Positions 25,567 through 35,402 of a stretch of 64,000 nt of DNA are shown here, in pieces. The notes under the pieces were generated by a model. That model searched no databases. It had not been told where the DNA came from and saw only the letters and a program-made list of their open reading frames with translations. A program made the position numbers and the translations under genes. This stretch comes from Roseovarius indicus (lineage in GTDB: Bacteria > Pseudomonadota > Alphaproteobacteria > Rhodobacterales > Rhodobacteraceae): positions 4,154,001 to 4,218,000 of the forward strand of contig NZ_CP031598.1 in the NCBI RefSeq assembly GCF_008728195.1. Direction: 5' to 3'. How positions within the stretch are numbered: position 1 is the first letter of the stretch; each line of letters begins with the position of its first letter.

Positions 25567-28500
25567 ATGCATCTCTACCTTCACATCGGCACCGGACGGA
25601 CCGGCACCCAATCGCTGCAGGACTTCCTGAAAAAGAACAGCGAACAGCTGGCCATGAACGGGGTGTTCTACCCGCTCGCCGAAGGCAAGAACCACCACAA
25701 CGCCCTCGCCCTGCCCGTTTGCGGCGCAAAGCCGCCGCGCTACCTGATGCACCGCTACGGCAACGACGTCGAAAAGAACCTGCAGGCGTTCCACACCTAT
25801 TTCGACGAAATCGAAGAGAAAATCCGCAAGGTCGATCCCGAAACGGTCATCCTGACCTCCGAATTCCTCGGTCGCGAATTCAAGCCGGAACTGGGCCAGC
25901 CGCTCTTCGACCGCCTCAACGCCCTGTTCGACAGCATCTCCGTCGTCGTCTACTTCCGCTCGCCGGCAAGCTACTACCTCTCGGCCGCGCTCCAGACCCT
26001 CAAGGCCTCGGGCATCCTCAAGCACCCGACCAAACAGGTCGCCCGCAAGATCCTGCAATCCTACGACCCGCTCGGCGCGGACATGATCGTGAGGGAGTAC
26101 AAGCGCGAGGCCCTCGTCAACGGCGACGTCTGCGAGGATTTCATCTCGGTCGTGGCCCCCGACCTTGTCGGCAAGCTGCCCGCCCCCAGCCGCGAACAGA
26201 ACCAGACGCTCAGCGCCGAGGTGATGAGCATCATCCAGGATTACCGCAACGCGATCTGGCCCAACGACAACAACCAGTTCAACGAAGAAACCAACAGCCT
26301 GCTCGACCTGCTGCTCGAGATCGCCCACGAAAACGACCTCTACCGCCCGCCCCAGCTCAAGCCAGAACTGATCGCCGAACTCGACGGGCTCGACAACGAC
26401 ATGCTGTGGCTCAAGGAAACCTACGGGTTCGAATATTCCGACGTCGACTACACGGCAGACGCAAAACCCGTATCCCGGATCGAAGGCACCTTCGACCGCG
26501 TGCATGAAATCTGCCTGTTCCACAGGGGCGTCAAGGAACGCATCATGCTGCTTGGCCTTGCCAGCTACACCGCGGCCAACGCAGCCGACAAGAGCACACC
26601 GACCCAGGTCGCCCCCGTCGGCGAAACAAGAACCCGGCCCGCCCCCGCCCGGACCGGCACCAAGCCCGCACCCGACGGCACCAGGCCCGGCGAAACCTTC
26701 ACCGAGCAACCGCCGGCCGACCCTGCCAAGGCCCCACAGCCCAAGTCGATGTGGCCCGGTGAAATCGCCCGCATCAAGGAACTGGAGCCCCGCCTGCGCC
26801 TGCCCGAGCGCGAGGTCTACGATACCCCCAAGCTCAACAACCTGTTCCGCGAAACCGGCATGATCCAGATCCGGCAGACCTTCCCGGAATTCGATCTCGC
26901 CGACCTCACCGACTGGACCGTTCACCCCACCGGCAACCCGGTCTGGCGCATCTACTTCAACAGCATGGCCTGGATGAGCGTCTTCACCGACCAGGATTTC
27001 GCCGGCAAACCCCAGGAACCCCACTGGAAAAAGGCCTTCGACGTTCTCGAGGCCTTCGTCCGCCATGTCGAGGCCGAGGGCCACCGCCCCAAGAACGACA
27101 TCTGGGACGACCACGCCACCGGCTACCGCGCCTCCTATATCGCCTGGCTCTACACCCGCGGCCTTGCCGAACGCATCACGCCCGAATTCAACGCGCGTCT
27201 GCGCAAGGTGATGATCCTGCACCGCAAGACGCTGATGGGCTTTCTCGACTCCGAGAAGTGGAAATTCTCCAACCACACGCTGTTTCAGGCCGAAGGCCTG
27301 GCCGACATGGCGCTGATCTTCCTCACCGATGCCGACCGCCGCCACCGCACGCTCGAATTCGCGCGCACCAAGGTCGACGAATTCATCGAACGCGCCGTCA
27401 GCCATGCCGAGGGCACGGTCAAGGAACACTCGATCTTCTATCACGTCTTCCTGATGGGCCGCCTGCGCGAGACCTGCGAGTATTTCGAAAGCATCGGCTA
27501 CCCGCTCAACAATGCCTCGGACGACATGTTCATCCGCATGAACGAGTTCCTGCACGACATCATGCCGGTCTTCCACCGCATGCCCGGTATCGGCGACAGC
27601 AAGCACTTCCAGCGCTTCAACAAGAAATACATCGCCGCCTTCGAAGACGGCCCCTTCCAGACACCCCGCGTGCGCTATCACCGCTCCGAGGGGAAGGAAG
27701 GCGAACCCTACCCTTTCCTCAGCCAATACCCGCAGGACGGCTACTTCATCTTCCGCAGCCCCGAGCCGCCGGCGCAACAGCTGCACTCCATCTTCCTGCA
27801 CCGCTCCTTCCGCGGCCCGCACGGCCACTGGGACGGCATGTCGTTCGTCTGCCACTGGCACGGCGAACCGGTGTTCATCGATTCCGGCGGCCCCTACAAG
27901 TACTCCAACCCGATGCGGTACAAGTACTTCCAGACCCAGCTGGCCCATAACGCCCCCATCTTCGATCGCGACCCGGTCGACCTGACGACCCAGATGCTCG
28001 GCGTGAAAACGGGCGACGACTTCTCCGCGGTGGCGCTCGGCGCCCGCATGGGCGACGGCCGCAGCTGGGTCCGCATTTTCGGCCAGTACGGCAACAGCCA
28101 CGTGGTCGTCATCGACATTCCGGTCAGCGCCTCGAGCGACAACAAGCCCGAATTCCGCCTGCATCTCGACCCCGCCGTCGAGGCGTCGGGCGATGGCCAC
28201 GACATGACCGCACCCGCCGGCAAGATCACCCTCCAGCAATCGTCGGTCGACCTGACCGCAAGCGAGACGCAGGCCCTGCGGCACGGGCTCGACGGCCACG
28301 AGAACGCGGCCCATATCAGCCACAAGGCCACCGACGACGAACGCGCCCACCCCGATCTGGAAGACGATTTCGACACCCGGTCCTTCATCACCTACAAGGA
28401 CAACGAGATGGTCGAGGGCAAACTGCTGACCTTCGACATCCCGCTGGCCCGGGCGACGCTGACGACCATTGCGTTCGGTCCCCAGACGGCCGGTTTCTCC

Positions 28501-28599
28501 CTCCTGCACGAGAACGGCCAACTGTCGCTCGTCAGGGAAGCCGACGGCGCCTCCGAAACGCTTCTCAGCTTCAGCCTTCCAACGGTGGCCCTCGGCTGA
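25567..28599 (+). CDS. Sulfotransferase fused to heparinase II/III-type polysaccharide lyase
   Basis: 1010 residues. Residues 1-300 are a PAPS sulfotransferase: the 5'-phosphosulfate loop is HIGTGRTGTQSLQDFL at 6-21 and the 3'-phosphate site is YFRSPASYYLSA near 124. Residues 338-392 are a Pro/Thr/Ala-rich linker. Residues 392-740 are helical, like the alpha/alpha toroid of lyases. Near 750-800 comes HGHWDGMSFVCHWHG followed by FIDSGGPYKYSN and LAHNAPIFD, the pattern of the heparinase II/III beta-sandwich. No signal peptide is seen, so it would act in the cytoplasm or be exported another way. It overlaps the next sulfotransferase by 1 base. Confidence 0.82.
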   Translation: MHLYLHIGTGRTGTQSLQDFLKKNSEQLAMNGVFYPLAEGKNHHNALALPVCGAKPPRYLMHRYGNDVEKNLQAFHTYFDEIEEKIRKVDPETVILTSEFLGREFKPELGQPLFDRLNALFDSISVVVYFRSPASYYLSAALQTLKASGILKHPTKQVARKILQSYDPLGADMIVREYKREALVNGDVCEDFISVVAPDLVGKLPAPSREQNQTLSAEVMSIIQDYRNAIWPNDNNQFNEETNSLLDLLLEIAHENDLYRPPQLKPELIAELDGLDNDMLWLKETYGFEYSDVDYTADAKPVSRIEGTFDRVHEICLFHRGVKERIMLLGLASYTAANAADKSTPTQVAPVGETRTRPAPARTGTKPAPDGTRPGETFTEQPPADPAKAPQPKSMWPGEIARIKELEPRLRLPEREVYDTPKLNNLFRETGMIQIRQTFPEFDLADLTDWTVHPTGNPVWRIYFNSMAWMSVFTDQDFAGKPQEPHWKKAFDVLEAFVRHVEAEGHRPKNDIWDDHATGYRASYIAWLYTRGLAERITPEFNARLRKVMILHRKTLMGFLDSEKWKFSNHTLFQAEGLADMALIFLTDADRRHRTLEFARTKVDEFIERAVSHAEGTVKEHSIFYHVFLMGRLRETCEYFESIGYPLNNASDDMFIRMNEFLHDIMPVFHRMPGIGDSKHFQRFNKKYIAAFEDGPFQTPRVRYHRSEGKEGEPYPFLSQYPQDGYFIFRSPEPPAQQLHSIFLHRSFRGPHGHWDGMSFVCHWHGEPVFIDSGGPYKYSNPMRYKYFQTQLAHNAPIFDRDPVDLTTQMLGVKTGDDFSAVALGARMGDGRSWVRIFGQYGNSHVVVIDIPVSASSDNKPEFRLHLDPAVEASGDGHDMTAPAGKITLQQSSVDLTASETQALRHGLDGHENAAHISHKATDDERAHPDLEDDFDTRSFITYKDNEMVEGKLLTFDIPLARATLTTIAFGPQTAGFSLLHENGQLSLVREADGASETLLSFSLPTVALG

Positions 28600-29483
28600 T
28601 GCGGCTCTTCAAGAAACGCGACCCCTCAATAGGCACGTTCGTGCTGGGGCTCGGCGCGCAGAAGGCTGGCACCTCGTGGCTCTTTTCCTATTTTCGCACC
28701 GTTCCCGAAATCCATACGGGCTTCATGAAGGAATACCACGTCCTCGACTCGCTGCACGTCTACAAGATGCGCGGCACGCAGAAGACCCTCGCCGACCGCA
28801 CGATCCAGGCTCTGAAGAAGGGCAACTACCAGACGTCCCCCTGCCCGTGGATGCTCAAGCGCATGGCGATGCTCGCCGACACGGAATTCTACTACGACTA
28901 CTTCGAACACCTGCTGCTCAAGCATGGCGGCCTGACCTGCGACATGACACCGTCGCACATGGCCCTGCCCACCACGGCGATGCAGATCGTCAAGGACAAC
29001 TTCGCGGCGCGCAACATCCGCGTCAGGCCGCTCCTGCTGATGCGCGACCCGGTCGAACGCTGCTGGTCGGCCATGCGGATGGACAGGCGCAACGGTCGGC
29101 TCGAGCAATACGACGACACCTACAGCGAAAGCGCCATGCTGAGCGAGGAGTTCAAGACCGAAAAGCAGCGCCTCCGCAGCAACTACGCCGCCGCGATCAA
29201 GCGTATCGAACAGGCCTTCGACGAAACCGAAGTGATCTACGGCTTCTACGAGACCATGTTCACGAATGAATTCATCCAGCAGCTGGCCGACTCGCTGGGC
29301 TTCGACTTCGTCGAACCGAATTTCGACGTCCACCACAACGTGTCGCCCAAGACCGACCCCCTCGACGACGAGGTTCAGCGCGAAATCGTCCAGTTCTTCA
29401 AGGGCAACTACCGGTTCATGGCCCGCAAGTTCGGCGACGAATTCATGCGCGGCATCTGGCCCTCCTACCGGTTCCTCGACTAG
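28599..29483 (+). CDS. Sulfotransferase
   Basis: 294 residues, a compact PAPS-dependent sulfotransferase. The 5'-phosphosulfate loop is GLGAQKAGTSWLFSYF near 17-32; the 3'-phosphate binding motif is LLMRDPVERCWSAMRM near 146. The C-terminus (KGNYRFMARKFGDEFMRGIWPSYRFLD) is typical of glycan sulfotransferases. Its ATG sits in the stop of the fusion gene (TGATG). It is the last gene of the plus-strand polysaccharide operon and faces the minus operon 13 bases away. Confidence 0.9.
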   Translation: MRLFKKRDPSIGTFVLGLGAQKAGTSWLFSYFRTVPEIHTGFMKEYHVLDSLHVYKMRGTQKTLADRTIQALKKGNYQTSPCPWMLKRMAMLADTEFYYDYFEHLLLKHGGLTCDMTPSHMALPTTAMQIVKDNFAARNIRVRPLLLMRDPVERCWSAMRMDRRNGRLEQYDDTYSESAMLSEEFKTEKQRLRSNYAAAIKRIEQAFDETEVIYGFYETMFTNEFIQQLADSLGFDFVEPNFDVHHNVSPKTDPLDDEVQREIVQFFKGNYRFMARKFGDEFMRGIWPSYRFLD

Positions 29484-29496
29484 GGCCCGCCAGGCG

Positions 29497-30738
29497 TCAG
29501 GATTTAATACCACGCGCCTTGCGAATGGCGCTCCGCAGCGGCCCCGTCAGCTTCCATGACGTGCTGGCCAGAACCGCATCGCGTTCCTCCTGCGCCGCCT
29601 TCAGGTCCCTCTCGGCAATCGCGGCCCGCTCCTCGGCATCCTTGGCGCGCCCGGCCAGGTCCGCCACTTCGTCGATCCGCTCGGCCTCGGCCTGCTCCAG
29701 CATCGCGGTCAGCCGGGCCAGCTCGGTCGTCCTGTCCGCCGCCTCGCGGCGCAATTCCGACAGCGCCGCCTTCAACTCGTCGGCCTCGCCAGATCCCGGG
29801 CCCGCCCCGGCCTCCGCGGCCGAACCCTCCAACGCCGGCGCGCGATCAATCCGACCGCCGCCCGCCTCCGATCCGTCGATCAACGCCTCGATCCGCCGGT
29901 CCAGCTTCGCCTTCTCCTCCGACAGCCGGGCCAGGTCGGCCTCCGCCGCTTCCAACCGCTCCTGCAGGTCACTCTCCCGCTCTTCCCGGTTGCGGCTCTG
30001 CCACTCGTATTCATGCGTCGCCCCCAGCCGGCGAAAGACATGGTGAACCTCCGAATACCCGCGCACGCCCGGCTGCAAGGCGGTCAGCCGCTTCAGCTTT
30101 TCGTGCCGGCGCGGCCCGTAAAGCACCAGCAAAAGCCCGTCGCCGCCCTCCAAGCTGATCGTCGGATAGGTCGCCACCAGCCTGTCGAGAAACCCGGCCG
30201 CGGCACCTTCGGCAAATCGGGTCCGCGTGCCGTGAAACAGCACCACCGCCCGCTCCGAAAGCTTCCTGGGCCAGTCATGGGTCAGCCGATCGATCAGCGC
30301 CTCGTCGGCATCCACGTCGACCAGCAGCATGTCGATCGACCCGTCCGGAAAGCGGTTCACCGCCCGGCGCAGGTCCGTCCGCAGGATCTGCGAGAATTCC
30401 GAATAGGTGTCCTCGTTATACTGCCTGATCCCCTCCCGATCGGCGTCGTCCTCATCCTCGCCGGTATCGATCGCCACGCAATCCGCCTGCGTCTCGAGCT
30501 TGTCGAGCGCCTGGCACGCGGCGAAATACGACACGCCGTCGCCAAGCCCCAGTTTCACCACGAAACCCGGCCGGCAGGTCTCGATCAGCCAGAACAGGAA
30601 CGGCACATGCGTCAGGAAGCGCGACTCTCTCAGGTAGCGCGCCCGCCAGAACAGCGTGCGAGACGACAGCGGCGCCACGATCTCCGAACCTTGGGGGGGC
30701 GCGGCATGTTGGCCGGAAGGGGTAATGTCATCGACCAT
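29497..30738 (-). CDS. Methyltransferase-like protein with long coiled coil and STSWK motif
   Basis: 413 residues from ATG 30738 (a GTG at 30798 is in frame). The N-terminal 200 residues are a class I methyltransferase-like fold: LFWLIETCRPGFVVKLGLGD near 41, CVAIDTG and IDMLLVDVDADE. Residues 250-390 are a strongly predicted coiled coil rich in Glu, Ala and Arg heptads. The end reads ASTSWKLTGPLRSAIRKARG. This matches the plan of the protein at 18453-19559. It is the last gene of the rfb-ugd operon. No catalytic motif is certain. Confidence 0.68.
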   Translation of the reverse strand: MVDDITPSGQHAAPPQGSEIVAPLSSRTLFWRARYLRESRFLTHVPFLFWLIETCRPGFVVKLGLGDGVSYFAACQALDKLETQADCVAIDTGEDEDDADREGIRQYNEDTYSEFSQILRTDLRRAVNRFPDGSIDMLLVDVDADEALIDRLTHDWPRKLSERAVVLFHGTRTRFAEGAAAGFLDRLVATYPTISLEGGDGLLLVLYGPRRHEKLKRLTALQPGVRGYSEVHHVFRRLGATHEYEWQSRNREERESDLQERLEAAEADLARLSEEKAKLDRRIEALIDGSEAGGGRIDRAPALEGSAAEAGAGPGSGEADELKAALSELRREAADRTTELARLTAMLEQAEAERIDEVADLAGRAKDAEERAAIAERDLKAAQEERDAVLASTSWKLTGPLRSAIRKARGIKS

Positions 30739-30859
30739 CTGGAGAACGACCTGCTTTCTTCTTGTTCCGAGGGCCACCCGCGGGCGTTGGCCGCTCACAT
30801 ACTTTACGCCTCACCGGGTTGGCAATGCCAAGCTGCGTCGCACCCCCGGTCGGGATGGC

Positions 30860-32206
30860 TCAGTCGTCCCCGTCCTCGGCCTTGCGCGGCTCGCCGCCGG
30901 CCTCCGGCGCCCCGGTCCCGGCCGCCCGGCCCTCCGCCAGCTCCCGGCGCAGCGCCGCAACCTCCTCGCGCAGCTCCCGCATCTCGCGTTGCAGAACCAC
31001 AAGCCCCATCATCACGTCTTTCTGTGTCACCGCGTGTCCCTCCCCGCCTGTCCGCTTCCGGCCCGTCAGGCCCAGCCGTTCCGCCGCGAACCGCCCGGTC
31101 AGCCGTGCCGTCCGCCGCACCCCGGAATGGCGCAGGTGATACATCCCGAGCGCCCAGACCGAGGTGCCCCGCGCCCGCCCGGGCCTCGCCCCGGCCGTGG
31201 TGGCGCGCCCGCGCCCTTCAACCGCCGCCTCGAAGGCGGAAAAATCCTCTGCCTTCAGCGCCTTGAGAAGCGGCGCCGTCCCGAACGGCGCAGCGCTAGC
31301 ACAGAACCGGGCGATCTCGTCGCTGTCATACTGGCCCACCACCGGCACCAGCCTGTCATAAAGGCCGCGCACCACGTCCCCCTCGGCCCGCGCGCTCACC
31401 CAGGCCAGCTGCGTCGCCAGCCACAACAACAGGTCGTCCCGGTGCTCCGCCTCCATCCCCATCTGCCGCAGCAGGTCGCGGATCGTGTCGTGATGCGCAA
31501 AGATCTGCGGCAACCGGTGATCGGCGGTCTCCATCGTCTGCCCGGGCCGGGCCACGCGATGCCGGCAAAGATACTCCGGCACCATCACCACCTTGCGCGC
31601 GCCAAGCACCGCCGCCCAGTGCACCGGGTTGTCCTCGAAAAAGAAATCCCCCTCGGGAAAGCGCAACCCCACCCGCTCGACAAGATCGCGCCGATAGATC
31701 TTCCGCCACGGCACGGCGATGAACCGCAACAACGCGCTCCGCTGCTCGGCATCCATCGCCACCGCAGTGGTCTCGCCGTAGGGCTGCCAATACCGGCCCT
31801 CGTCCGGCTCCCCCAGCTCTCCCGTCGCGTCGTCCATCAGGTGATACCGACACATCGCAAGGTCGGCATCATGCGCCACCGCCGCATCGTACAGCCGGCC
31901 GAACATCCGCGGATCGTACAGGTCATCGCCATCGGCAAACCCGATGAAATCCCCCGTCGCCGCCGCCAGCCCGGCATTCGCCGCCGGCCCCACGCCCCCC
32001 GGCGTGTTCTCCTCGAACCGGATCGCCCGCACCCGCGCATCCGCCTTCGCATAGGCCTCGACAAGCTCGCCCGTCCCGTCGGTCGAGCCGTCATCGACCA
32101 CGATCACCTCGATATCCTCCAGGGTCTGCCCGATGATCCCGTCAAGGCAGGGCCCCAGATACGCCGCCACGTTATAGGCGGTCACGATGATCGACAGCTT
32201 CGGCAT
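30860..32206 (-). CDS. Glycosyltransferase family 2
   Basis: 448 residues. The N-terminus is a textbook GT2 domain: LSIIVTAYNVAAYLGPCL at 4-21, VVDDGSTDGT near 36 and FADGDDLYD near 92 (DxD metal site). Residues 250-420 continue with a helical region and a C-terminal coiled coil (VLQREMRELREEVAALRREL). It follows the second GT2 gene by 3 bases. It should transfer one sugar to the lipid-linked or polymer intermediate of this cluster; donor unknown. Confidence 0.88.
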   Translation of the reverse strand: MPKLSIIVTAYNVAAYLGPCLDGIIGQTLEDIEVIVVDDGSTDGTGELVEAYAKADARVRAIRFEENTPGGVGPAANAGLAAATGDFIGFADGDDLYDPRMFGRLYDAAVAHDADLAMCRYHLMDDATGELGEPDEGRYWQPYGETTAVAMDAEQRSALLRFIAVPWRKIYRRDLVERVGLRFPEGDFFFEDNPVHWAAVLGARKVVMVPEYLCRHRVARPGQTMETADHRLPQIFAHHDTIRDLLRQMGMEAEHRDDLLLWLATQLAWVSARAEGDVVRGLYDRLVPVVGQYDSDEIARFCASAAPFGTAPLLKALKAEDFSAFEAAVEGRGRATTAGARPGRARGTSVWALGMYHLRHSGVRRTARLTGRFAAERLGLTGRKRTGGEGHAVTQKDVMMGLVVLQREMRELREEVAALRRELAEGRAAGTGAPEAGGEPRKAEDGDD

Positions 32207-32209
32207 GGT

Positions 32210-33214
32210 TCAAGAACCTTGCGGGCCAAGCAGGTGATTGGCAAGCGCATCGGCCAGCTCCGGCGCATGGCGCACGCGCAGCTCGGTGTAATCGCCAAGG
32301 TCGATCCGCCCGATGAGCGCGGCCCAGCCCGCATCGAACCGGGGCACCACCTCCGGCTCCAGCCGCTCGCGCGCCCAGAGGTACAGCCGATGCGCCAGCC
32401 CCCAGAACCGGTGCGCCTCGCGCCGCCGCAAATCCGGGTCACGCTCCAGCAGGCCGTAAAGATCGCCCAGCGCGTCCAGCATCTGCAACCGCTCGGCCCC
32501 GAACCGGTTGGTGATGTTCTGACCCTCCGGATCGACAAGGTGGGTACAGATCACCTCGTCCGACAGCATGATCCGCCGCGCCTTCACGATCATTTCCCAA
32601 TGCCCGCGAATGTCGTTGTTCACATGCGTCGTCCCGAACCGCAGCCCGACCTCGCGGAAATGCGCCACCCGGATCACCTTGTTCCACGGGTAATTCGTCA
32701 CCATCAGAAGCGCGCCCATCTCACCGGGCGTGCCGATGGCCGGCGACCCGGCCGCCAGCAAGCCGCGATATACCTGCGTATCCGAATACGACATCTCGAT
32801 CCCGGTATTCCGCCCGCCCCGCTCATAGCGATAGGCCAGCATCGCGGTGTCCACCTCCGGATGCGCCTCCATCCTCTCGACGGTCAGGCGCAGAACATCG
32901 CCATGCAGAATGTCATCGGCGTCGAAGAACAACGCGTAGCGCCCCGTGACATGCGGCCAGCCGGTCATCCTGGCCACCCCGGCGCCCCGGTTCGCCTCGT
33001 GTCGCAGAACCAGCACCTCCGGATGCCGGTCCGCCAGCGCATCCGCCACGCCCGCGCTTCCGTCGCCCGAGGCATCGTCGACGAAGATCACCTGGCACCG
33101 CAACCCGTCGGCCTGCAGGGCCAGAACCTCGCCCGCCACCCGCTCCAGCGTCGCGGCGGCGTTGTAAACCGGGACAATCACGCTCAGGTCGCAGGGCGCG
33201 CCAGCCGTCACCAT
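32210..33214 (-). CDS. Glycosyltransferase family 2
   Basis: 334 residues with a clear GT2 fold: LSVIVPVYNAAATLERVA near 10, VIFVDDASGDGS near 40 and ALFFDADDILHGD near 93. The C-terminal third is helical and resembles single-domain capsule glycosyltransferases. It starts 36 bases after ugd and runs into the next GT2 gene with a 3-base gap, so all are one operon. Donor could be UDP-glucuronate or dTDP-rhamnose made by the upstream genes (inference). Confidence 0.88.
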   Translation of the reverse strand: MVTAGAPCDLSVIVPVYNAAATLERVAGEVLALQADGLRCQVIFVDDASGDGSAGVADALADRHPEVLVLRHEANRGAGVARMTGWPHVTGRYALFFDADDILHGDVLRLTVERMEAHPEVDTAMLAYRYERGGRNTGIEMSYSDTQVYRGLLAAGSPAIGTPGEMGALLMVTNYPWNKVIRVAHFREVGLRFGTTHVNNDIRGHWEMIVKARRIMLSDEVICTHLVDPEGQNITNRFGAERLQMLDALGDLYGLLERDPDLRRREAHRFWGLAHRLYLWARERLEPEVVPRFDAGWAALIGRIDLGDYTELRVRHAPELADALANHLLGPQGS

Positions 33215-33250
33215 CTCAACAGCCCTGTCCCGCGCCCCGCCGCATGGCGC

Positions 33251-34435
33251 TCAGTCGACCCCGAACAGGTCGCGCGTGTAAAGCTTCTCGGCCACGTCCG
33301 ACAGCTCCGGCGCGCGGCGGTTGGCGATGATCAGGTCCGCGTCCTGCTTGAACGCCCCCAGGTCCCGCTCGACCCGCGAGTTGAAGAAATCATCCTCGGG
33401 CAACGCCGGCTCGTAGACGATGCACTCGATCCCCTTGGCCTTCACCCGCTTCATGATCCCCTGGATCGAGCTGTCGCGGAAATTGTCCGACCCGGCCTTC
33501 ATCACCAGCCGGTAAACGCCCACCACCTTGGGCTTCCGCGCAATGATCTGGTCGGCAATGAAATCCTTCCGCGTCCGGTTCGATTCCACGATTGCCGCGA
33601 TCAGGTTCTGCGGCACGGCCTCGTAATTCGCCAGAAGCTGCTTGGTGTCCTTCGGCAGGCAATAGCCCCCGTACCCGAACGAGGGGTTGTTGTAATGATC
33701 CCCGATCCGCGGCTCCAGGCTGACCCCGTCGATGATCTCCTTCGGGTTCAGCCCATGCGCCACGGCATAGCTGTCCAGCTCGTTGAAGAACGCAACGCGC
33801 ATCGCAAGATAGGTGTTCGAGAACAGCTTGATCGCCTCCGCCTCCGACGACGAGGTGAACAGCACCGGCACGTCGTCCTTCTCGGCGGCATCCACCAGCA
33901 TGTCGGCAAACCGGTGCGCCGGCGCGCCATGATCGCCCACGATCACCCGCGACGGGTAAAGGCAGTCGTAAAGCGCCTTCCCCTCGCGCAGGAATTCCGG
34001 CGAGAACAGGATCCCGTCAAAGCCCGTCTCGGCCCGCATCCGGTTGGTGAAGCCAACCGGGATGGTCGACTTGATGACGATCGTGGCAGCGGGCGCATGC
34101 ACCCGCGCCTGTGCGATCACCGCCTCGACGCTCGACGTGTCGAAATGGTTGGTCCTTGGGTCATAGTTGGTCGGCGTCGCGATCACCACGAACTCCGCCC
34201 CGGCCAGCGCCTCGGCCGCATCGGTCGTCGCCTGCAGGTCAAGCTCACGCTCGGCGAGGTGCTTCGAGATCTCGGCATCCTCGATCGGTGACAGCCCGGC
34301 CGCCACCTTCGCCACCCGGCCCTCGTCGATCTCCAGCGCGGCAACCGTGTGATGCCCGGCCAGCAGCACGGCATTGGACAGGCCGACATAGCCCAGCCCG
34401 GCAACGGCAATCTTGGTTCTGGATGTGTCGGGCAT
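33251..34435 (-). CDS. ugd: UDP-glucose 6-dehydrogenase
   Basis: 394 residues from ATG 34435; the frame extends further upstream but that part overlaps rfbA. The NAD motif is [13 protein letters not shown] at 13-25. [11 protein letters not shown] near 120 and the active-site loop [14 protein letters not shown] near 245 carry the catalytic Cys. It oxidises UDP-glucose twice to UDP-glucuronate. This gives the cluster a uronic acid, which a lyase of the heparinase type would need as its cleavage site. It lies 85 bases after rfbA. Confidence 0.92.
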   Translation of the reverse strand: MPDTSRTKIAVAGLGYVGLSNAVLLAGHHTVAALEIDEGRVAKVAAGLSPIEDAEISKHLAERELDLQATTDAAEALAGAEFVVIATPTNYDPRTNHFDTSSVEAVIAQARVHAPAATIVIKSTIPVGFTNRMRAETGFDGILFSPEFLREGKALYDCLYPSRVIVGDHGAPAHRFADMLVDAAEKDDVPVLFTSSSEAEAIKLFSNTYLAMRVAFFNELDSYAVAHGLNPKEIIDGVSLEPRIGDHYNNPSFGYGGYCLPKDTKQLLANYEAVPQNLIAAIVESNRTRKDFIADQIIARKPKVVGVYRLVMKAGSDNFRDSSIQGIMKRVKAKGIECIVYEPALPEDDFFNSRVERDLGAFKQDADLIIANRRAPELSDVAEKLYTRDLFGVD

Positions 34436-34520
34436 GGCTACTCTCTGGTTTGGTGATCCAATAATCCGGTCAGAAACCAGAAATCCCGCGGCGGCGCAAG
34501 CGCACGACGTGGCCTGCGCC

Positions 34521-35402
34521 CTACGACCCGTCGCTTGCCAGCCGCGCGAGATACTCGCCATAGCCGTTCTTACCGAACTGCTTCGCACGATCCAGAAGCG
34601 CCTCCCGGCTGATCCAGCCCATGGCAAAGGCGATCTCGTCGGGGCTGCCGGTCTGCAAGCCCTGCCGGCTTGCCAGCGTCCGCACGAAATTCCCCGCATC
34701 CAGCAGGCTCGCATGCGTCCCGGTATCGAGCCACGCATAGCCCCGCCCCATCAGCTCGACCGACAACTTCCGGTCCTGCAGGTAGCTTTCCAGAAGCGTC
34801 GTGATCTCCAGCTCGCCCCGCGCCGACGGTTTGACCTCCTTCGCCCGCGCCGGGGCGCTGGCGTCGAGAAAATACAGCCCCGTCACCGCATAGCTCGACG
34901 GCGGCACCTCGGGCTTCTCGATGATCGCCTTGGCTTGCCCATCCTTGTCGAAATCCACCACGCCATAGCGCTCCGGGTCCGACACGTGATAGCCGAACAC
35001 CGTGCCGCCCTCGGTCTTCCGGTCGGCCGCGGCCAGAACGTCCGGCAAGCCATGACCGAAAAAGATATTGTCGCCCAGGATCATCGCCGACGGCGCCCCG
35101 TCAAGGAACTCTTCCGCCAGGATATAGGCCTGCGCCAGCCCGTCCGGGCTCGGCTGCTCGATATAGGTCAGGCTCACGCCCCAATGCGCCCCATCCCCCA
35201 GCATCCGCTTGAACTGCTCCTGGTCATGCGGCGTGGTGATGACCGCGATCTCGCGGATACCCGCCAGCATCAGCACCGTCAGCGGGTAATAGATCATCGG
35301 CTTGTCGTAGATCGGCAGAAGCTGCTTCGACACACCCAGCGTGATCGGCCAAAGCCGCGTCCCCGACCCGCCGGCCAGGATGATGCCCTTGCGCTCGGTC
35401 AT
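34521..35402 (-). CDS. rfbA: Glucose-1-phosphate thymidylyltransferase
   Basis: 293 residues from ATG 35402. Hallmarks are [22 protein letters not shown] at the N-terminus, DNIFFGHGL near 108 and [17 protein letters not shown] near 160. It forms dTDP-glucose, the first committed step to dTDP-L-rhamnose. It overlaps rfbD by 4 bases and sits third in the chain rfbC-rfbB-rfbD-rfbA read along the minus strand it is on. A long upstream extension of the frame is antisense-like and was not used. Confidence 0.95.
   Translation of the reverse strand: MTERKGIILAGGSGTRLWPITLGVSKQLLPIYDKPMIYYPLTVLMLAGIREIAVITTPHDQEQFKRMLGDGAHWGVSLTYIEQPSPDGLAQAYILAEEFLDGAPSAMILGDNIFFGHGLPDVLAAADRKTEGGTVFGYHVSDPERYGVVDFDKDGQAKAIIEKPEVPPSSYAVTGLYFLDASAPARAKEVKPSARGELEITTLLESYLQDRKLSVELMGRGYAWLDTGTHASLLDAGNFVRTLASRQGLQTGSPDEIAFAMGWISREALLDRAKQFGKNGYGEYLARLASDGS

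Noticed and set aside
30656..34291. A 1211-residue plus-strand frame antisense to the GT2 and ugd genes
   Set aside because: Arg/His/Pro-rich shadow of real minus-strand genes.
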